A stretch of DNA of 64,000 nucleotides from Halictus rubicundus (Eukaryota > Arthropoda > Insecta > Hymenoptera > Halictidae), in the NCBI RefSeq assembly GCF_050948215.1, contig NC_135164.1, forward strand, positions 5,399,116-5,463,115, written 5' to 3'. The position numbers were made by a program, and so were the translations under genes. This document shows positions 58,091-64,000 of the stretch, in pieces; position 1 is the stretch's first letter, and every line of letters starts with the position of its first letter. Under the pieces are notes generated by a model. That model was given only the letters and a program-made list of their open reading frames with translations. It was not told the origin of the DNA and did not search any database.

Positions 58091-59779
58091 CGTTTCACTT
58101 TATAAAAGTTTGGTCAAACTTTCCCAATATTTGTTTATTTTATTATCGAGAAATATAGTCTTAATTCTCAATTCTGGAGAAATGAAAAATGTTGAGACAT
58201 CAGGAACACTAATCGTGGGCAACGCAAAATTGTGGGCACTGACGTAGGAGGTCCCACAGGGATCGTGCCGCGTCTGAAACTCGTCTGCAGAAAATGAACG
58301 AGCGGACACCGCGCGGTCTGCCACAGGGATTCCTCGTCCTGGTCTTCTGCCAACCTGATCTTGGCTTGGACCTCGTTTCGTGCCCGGCACGATTGCTAAA
58401 ACTGATTCGCGTCCGTGCGTCAACCGTGGCCGTCGTCGGACTCTCGGTGTTCGCCTAACCGCCGGAGGTCCTGACGGCCGTGCTGGCGGAATTAGTCTGG
58501 AACTGAGACGACTAGGAAGCGCACGATCCGATGTACGCTTCCGTCGAACCAGCCACCGAATTATGGCTCCCACTTAGCGCTATCAATCTTCCGCATTTCG
58601 CTCGTTATGTCACTTCCGTTCAACTGCAGTTCAACCCTTTCGTCGCGGAACCATTTTCTCTTGCCCCTCGCGCTACAACATTCCCCCCCCCCCCCCGACT
58701 CGTGATGAAAGTTTCGTAGAAAATTTACTAAGTATGTTGCCAACATACGTAAAAATTTGTACAAGCTTCTGTGTTTCAGCAACATGTTTGTGACATTTTT
58801 TAAATGAATATGATACCAAATATGATGTAATTCTGATGATATTTACTCGTGTAGGGAACCAATTTGAGAAGGATTGCTGAGAATTGGAATTGGCATTCGC
58901 GAAGTTTGGAATATTGCGTTCATGAAAATTTCGAGCACGATTCCTACCATGCGATCGATATTAGATGGTAGAGGAGGCAGTAATTGTGTCAGCTAGTGTA
59001 AAACTCAATTTTCCGTCCCTTCGCAAAGGTGTCCTTAATGGCATAATGAAATTCCGTCCCCGTCAAAGAAATCATTCCCTGCAGCGAATCGAAATCAGAT
59101 TCAATTATGGCTCTGAAACGTTGTTGCTACTGCTGCAGAACAGAAACTCGAGAACGAACGTGGCAGATGTGAATAATATAGAAAGTAGACGAAGGCAATT
59201 GTCAAGTTTTATTTGACCTGTGAAGTGAATTGCGTAGCAAGGGGTTAATAGACTTTCGAGCTTCTACACTTGCAAAACACTTGTGTTACAATATTTTTAG
59301 ATGATCATGCTCCCCGAAATACGTACTCCCCAGTCCAAAAAATAACTGTCGAGTAAGCAAAAGGAACCGTCGGCCTGGCAGAAACTTTCTTGCTGCCATA
59401 AGTTCGTGCACGGTGCACCCCATTTACGGTCCTCGCCAGATAGCGCACAATGCCAATTTATTAGTTGGTGCCCCTTAGCCTCTCCGGTAAACGGAGACTT
59501 ACGGTCTCCCATAAAGGGACGAACGACACCTCCGTCCGTGAGAAACGCGCTGGAACGGTCACTTTGTCCACCTAGCAACTTTCGAGAACCTACGGTCTCC
59601 ATTGTTTCGAAGAAAACATTGAAATATGAATTCCTTTCCCATTTCTAGCAATGTTTTCGCATCGAGGTCCACGCTGCACTATCTACCTTGCCTAACTAAA
59701 CTGCAAATGTGGAATTTCAAATACTGCACTACGATGCACCTGCACGATTCTTGTATGTTTAGGGCTGAGATAAAGCGTG

Positions 59780-59890
59780 GGATGACCAACCCTCGAGGGC
59801 TGTGTCATTGTCTACAATGAGACACCAGGACCGCCGTACCTGCGTTACTCATCCTGGACGAGACATCTTCAGGGTAGTCATCCTTCCCTA
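59780..59890. repeat. Dispersed repeat, copy 2 (inverse of 33502-33620)
   Basis: GGATGACCAACCCT, ACAATGAGACACCAGGAC and GACATCTTCAGGGTAGTCAT match copy 1 in inverted orientation and order. A CAGGGTGTCTCATTTAAC end follows about 35 bases later (59920). Confidence 0.75.
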
Positions 59891-60774
59891 TTTTTCGTCA
59901 ACCGTACCTACTGTATACAGGGTGTCTCATTTAACTCTGCCACCCCTGTTATTTAGCAATTTCCCTTGAGCGACCTTGACTGACCTTCATGAGAGGTCCT
60001 TGTATTCGTCTTGAAACGTTCTATCAAAATGAAAATAAAAAACCCATATCATTTCATTAAAAAAAGAATTGCTGTTATTAAGATCTCGGAAAATATGACC
60101 GCGAGATGACCTTCACCCACACAGACTTATATCTCTCTCAAACATTGCTTCGACCGATTTCTGAAATGTGTTGTCGTAACTTGGAGATTTTCATCGGCGA
60201 TTTCGACGCAATAATTGTCGTTAATATGGATAATTGTCATTGGATCGCCGATTATGTATGGCTTACCGGTTACACGGTTTATTTTGATGGGACGTGATAT
60301 CGGAGGCTACCATGTTTCGATTCGCTGGACGCGTACCCGCGTGCACACCCGTGAAACAACCGGACTTAGGGCGGTGTCGTGTTACCAAATAGAAGGTGGA
60401 CGTATTAATTGCAAGATGGATTTAAGGTAACACGAGACGACATAATCCGATTATGAGGCTCATGTCGGCTGGACGTCAGATTCGACGACGACGGCCAGGA
60501 TTTCTGCTCGAATATAAGGTTACGAGATCTTGCGGTGTGCTATATCGTTACCAGTCGTTTCCCTCTTATTCGATATCGCAGCTTATAATCCCCATCGATT
60601 TCGTTACGGTTGTATCAACGGTACATACTCCACACTCAAATGATCATTAATTACTTGCAGTGCATGACACTGTTACGAGTGTACATATTTTTTCTGTCGA
60701 CTGTCATTGGAATCGTGAATAAATCAATTGTTTGATACACTTCCTTGAAGTATTTCATATTCTCAATTTCTTCA

Positions 60775-61615
60775 TTCAATAGTTTAATTCTACAACGGTT
60801 TAATTATTTAACAAAGTGATTACTCAATAGTTTCATGAATCAATAATTCTATAAATTCGGGGTTGAAGAATTTAGTCAATAATTCAATGATTGATTCCAA
60901 TACCGTTGATGTTTATTTCATTAAATTTCATAATTTAATTAGTCACTAATTAATAATTCGGTGATTCAATAATCGAATGACCGTGTAATTCAATAATCGT
61001 ATTACTCCACGACTGAAGCATCTCATGGCCCAGTTGTATAATGCAGTAATTCAATGAATGAATGAATTCTTCAACGGATTAATTATTTAACAAAGTGATT
61101 ACTCAATAGTTTCATGAATCAATATTTCAATAATTCTATAAATTAGGGGTTGAAGAATTTAGTCAATAATTCAATGATTGATTCGAATACTGTTGATGTT
61201 TATTTCATTAAATTTCATAATTTAATTAGTCACTAATTAATAATTCGGTGATTCAATAATCGAATGACCGTGTAATTCAATAATCGTATTACTCCACGAC
61301 TGAAGCATCTCATGGCCCAGTTGTATAACGCAGTAATTCAATGAATGAATGAATTCTTCAACGGTTTAATTATTTAATAAAGTGATTACTCAATAGTTTC
61401 ATGAATCAATATTTCAATAATTCTATAAATTAGGGGTTGAAGAATTTAGTCAATAATTCAATGATTGATTCGAATACTGTTGATGTTTATTTCATTAAAT
61501 TTCATAATTTAATTAGTCAATAATCGTGTTGTGTAATTCCATAATCGTATTACTCCACGATCGAAGCATCTCATGGCTCAGTTTTATGATGCAGTAACTC
61601 AATGAATTAATTGTT
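60775..61615. repeat. Tandem array of about 280-bp units, nearly three copies
   Basis: CAACGG followed by TTTAATTATTTAA or a near variant recurs at 60793, 61072 and 61359, so the units are 279 and 287 bases. The difference is an 8-base ATTTCAAT insertion in units two and three. The third unit is shortened at its right side. The DNA is AT-rich, dominated by AATTCAATAAT-like motifs, with no coding capacity. Confidence 0.93.
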
Positions 61616-62249
61616 TAATAACAAAAGGGAAGGAAAGGAAACTCTCGAACGATTTCAGCTGAATGTCCAGGGTTTGTGATTTGCACGTAGCGTTGTTCGA
61701 AATGGCATCGCACAGGAGGAAACGTTGTTCCTCGAAGCTCGTTCCCCGAACCCGTACAATGAAGAAGAGAAGAAGCAAAGGGCGGCAGAGGAACTAGAGA
61801 GGCTTGTATCGTAAACAGATCTCACGTCGCGTTGTTATCCGCGACAGGATCTTAAGGAGCAACACCTTCGCTCGTAAAGCATGTACCTGCGCGGCGCGGA
61901 ACGCGTGTCCACCCGGTCTCACGTGAACGTTTCACTGCTTCACGCGTGTTGCCAACAATAAGTGCTGCACAATCGTTTACCACCGCTACTATTTGTACCG
62001 GCATGTTGTAACGAGGCGGCCGGCCAAAGGATTCCTTCCCGGATCCGCGATCCTTTCAGCTCGAGAAAACGGAGCAACGACAAAAATTTAGCCGACATCA
62101 TCTTCTTCCTTCTCTGCGAATCCCGATTTTCATTTTGGTCCTCGGACATCCACGGATTCATCTGTCAATTTATTTAAACATATTATTGAAGGTACTTCAC
62201 AAGAAGACTCGTTAGTCTTTCTGTTACTTCTAATGCAACAGCTAGTTAA

Positions 62250-62383
62250 CACGTTGAATGCCACGTCACTCATATGTGGGTGACGGAATTATTTGTGCAT
62301 TTAATTATTTGCAATTTTTATTTCATTAAATAACTTACTTTGATTTTATGGAATTTTTGAGGTTACTAGTTTGGCGTTCAGTG
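62250..62383. mobile_element. TTAA-flanked MITE, family D, copy 2 (134 bp)
   Basis: TTAA at 62246-62249 and 62384-62387. The ends are CACGTTGAATGCC and GGCGTTCAGTG. It matches both ends of the 235-bp copy at 14550 but lacks about 100 internal bases. Confidence 0.82.
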
Positions 62384-64000
62384 TTAATATAATCGCCAGA
62401 AAGTGAGTAATTAAATGACAATTTTTACACTCTGGGTCAAAGTAGACCCGGGAATTGGTGCCACAGGGGGTGTTCAAGTCTATCGTTATAAGTGCTGTCC
62501 TTTTCTATGTTCGGTGACAAGAAAATAGTAACCCTACACGATCTATGTCACAGTACTGTGTCGAGGATTGGGCTTAGATCGAAACTTTACTGTATAATAA
62601 AACCTGTCAATTGATCAGCAGAGTTAGGTTTATAGACTAATTTCGTCACGTTGGCAATATTAAACTAAATCTGCAGACATATAATTTAATTATGTGTACA
62701 AGAGAAAGTCATTACATGCGTTTACTTATTTCAGTGTGTGATCTAGTTATCTGTGTGATCTAGTTTTCATTGTTTAAAACATTGTGGGATCTAGTTTTCT
62801 GGGGAAACTATTTTTAATATTTAGGAAAACTCACGTTCTGACAACGTGAATTGGGTTTACCGATATTTCATTTAATGGTTAGGATGGATTTAAGAAATGC
62901 ACCATTAGTGAACTTTCCTGAGAAATCTAAATTGCTGCAGAATTATTGCTGCAACCTGATACAATCATACGAACATTTCGCTCTGCATGCACGGAAATGT
63001 TCATGTCGTCCGTAAGTAGTTCGACATGCGAGTTTCTGAAATAAAATACTCTTAAGCGTACTGTTCGACTTTCCAGTGCAAAAGGTTAAACGTACCGCGG
63101 GATCGAGAATTATCACCGATGCAGTAACTGCGATCCTTGCTTTCAGCATCAACGAGAGAACGTTTCCCACAATTTCAGCGTTTCCTGAATTTTTTTAACT
63201 GTTTTCACCGATGCTTTTTTAATGTAAAATGCAATTTTCAACAATAGTGCCACGTACAATTCCAATGGATTCATAGATCCTCAAACTAGTAGCAACAAAT
63301 CCACCAACTTCAACGCAAAGATATCAGTAGGTATTATTTTTAAACATATCTGCATCAAATTATCAAATTATTACAGTACATTATCAAATTACGAAATTAC
63401 TAGATCACTGAATTATTGAATTTCTTGAATATCGGAATTATCAATTTGAAGAGAATTTCTGGAATAACTATTGAAATAGGAATTTCTCGAATAATTAGAT
63501 TATGAGAATATGTATGTTTTTAAATAAATAAATTACTAAATTATTAACATCTTCAAAGCAGAGTGTTTTGAAGTTTCTCGCGATCGCGGCTTACCAGCAT
63601 CAAATTTTGTTGTCACATAAATCTGAATATTTTGGAAAAATGCGTATCTGCTATCATCAATGTTAGTAAATGCTCTCGCGTGCCGAGGTGTGCGCAGTCG
63701 GAGAAATTCTGACGACTCAATCCGTTTCTGACAATGCGCATTATTGAATAAATACACGGGGGTGCGGGTTCGTCGGTTTCCAGCGTTCGTTTTTGCGGGA
63801 TGCTTGCAGTTTCATCGGTAGCGTACAAAGGAAGATAAACTGCCGCATCATTCCGGCCATTCATTCGTTTTAGATGCTTTCGGTATTTTTGTTTTCCGCT
63901 CGTGCCTGTTCAGCTCGCTCGCTCGAGCGCGCGCCCGCGCGCGGATGATATAACGCCAAAGTAAATTGCACACTCTATTCTCGGTGTAGGCCACATACTG

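Larger units (their letters stand above)
47315..64000 (+). other. Second intron of the laminin alpha gene (incomplete)
   Basis: No further laminin exon was found to the window end, so this intron is at least 16.7 kb. GC-rich blocks with ORFs in many frames but no domains lie at about 47730-48330, 52700-53130, 53750-54060, 54950-55230 and 58280-58560. An AG-rich strand (51570-51900) gives a charged 99-codon ORF that is probably chance. Homopolymer runs of G or C occur at 50882, 54949 and 58683. Stretches 48700-51080, 52330-54400, 55640-56760 and 62400-64000 otherwise show nothing supportable, apart from three GATCTAGTT-containing short repeats near 62740-62800. Confidence 0.65.

Overview
This is an arthropod nuclear DNA window, most likely hymenopteran (bee, ant or wasp). 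The genes have small GT-AG introns and insect-type products. The AT-rich background carries many CpG dinucleotides and abrupt GC-rich islands, and there are many short non-autonomous DNA transposons. The order is inferred from these traits and gene similarity; no species is claimed. No prokaryotic gene, CRISPR array, rRNA or convincing tRNA was seen.

Layout. (1) 1-2040, minus strand: six exons of a GEN1/Gen-type Holliday-junction resolvase, running off the left edge. (2) 3226-3916, plus: a complete two-exon secreted single-domain chitin-binding (peritrophin/CBM14) protein with a clear TATA/Inr core promoter. (3) 5948-8016, plus: a complete two-exon bHLH factor of the TCF21/musculin (Drosophila HLH54F) class. 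(4) 14000-14120 and 47007-47314, plus: the first two recognisable coding exons of a laminin alpha chain, closest in motif pattern to LAMA1/2 (Drosophila wing blister). They are joined by an intron of about 32.9 kb, and the gene continues past 64000. Nearly everything from 14.1 kb to the right end is therefore intronic.

The introns and intergenic DNA hold a dense mobile-element population. At least five families of short elements are flanked by TTAA (piggyBac-style targets), with end sequences CCCTTTGCACTCG, CACTAGGTTTACGG, CACTAGAACGACC, CACGTTxxxTGCC and GGGGGGAGGGTCAAG. Several TA-flanked, Tc1/mariner-like inverted-repeat elements (ends beginning CAGT) are also present. Several insertions are nested, and subtracting the inserted element plus its duplicated target restores the host copy to its family length. 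Larger remnants are a 5'-truncated non-LTR retrotransposon with an RNase H domain (45.5-46.8 kb), a broken hAT transposase (57.2-58.1 kb) and an unassigned transposon-like ORF (25.6-25.9 kb).

Other repeats are a 26-bp array (15.9 kb), a 120-bp array of about nine units that stays open in frame (21.6-22.7 kb), an array of about 280 bp (60.8-61.6 kb) and a short CCCTAA telomere-type array inside a mobile element (29.35 kb).

The four genes do not form a pathway. GEN acts in DNA repair, the chitin-binding protein in cuticle or gut matrix, HLH54F in visceral muscle founder specification, and the laminin in basement membrane.
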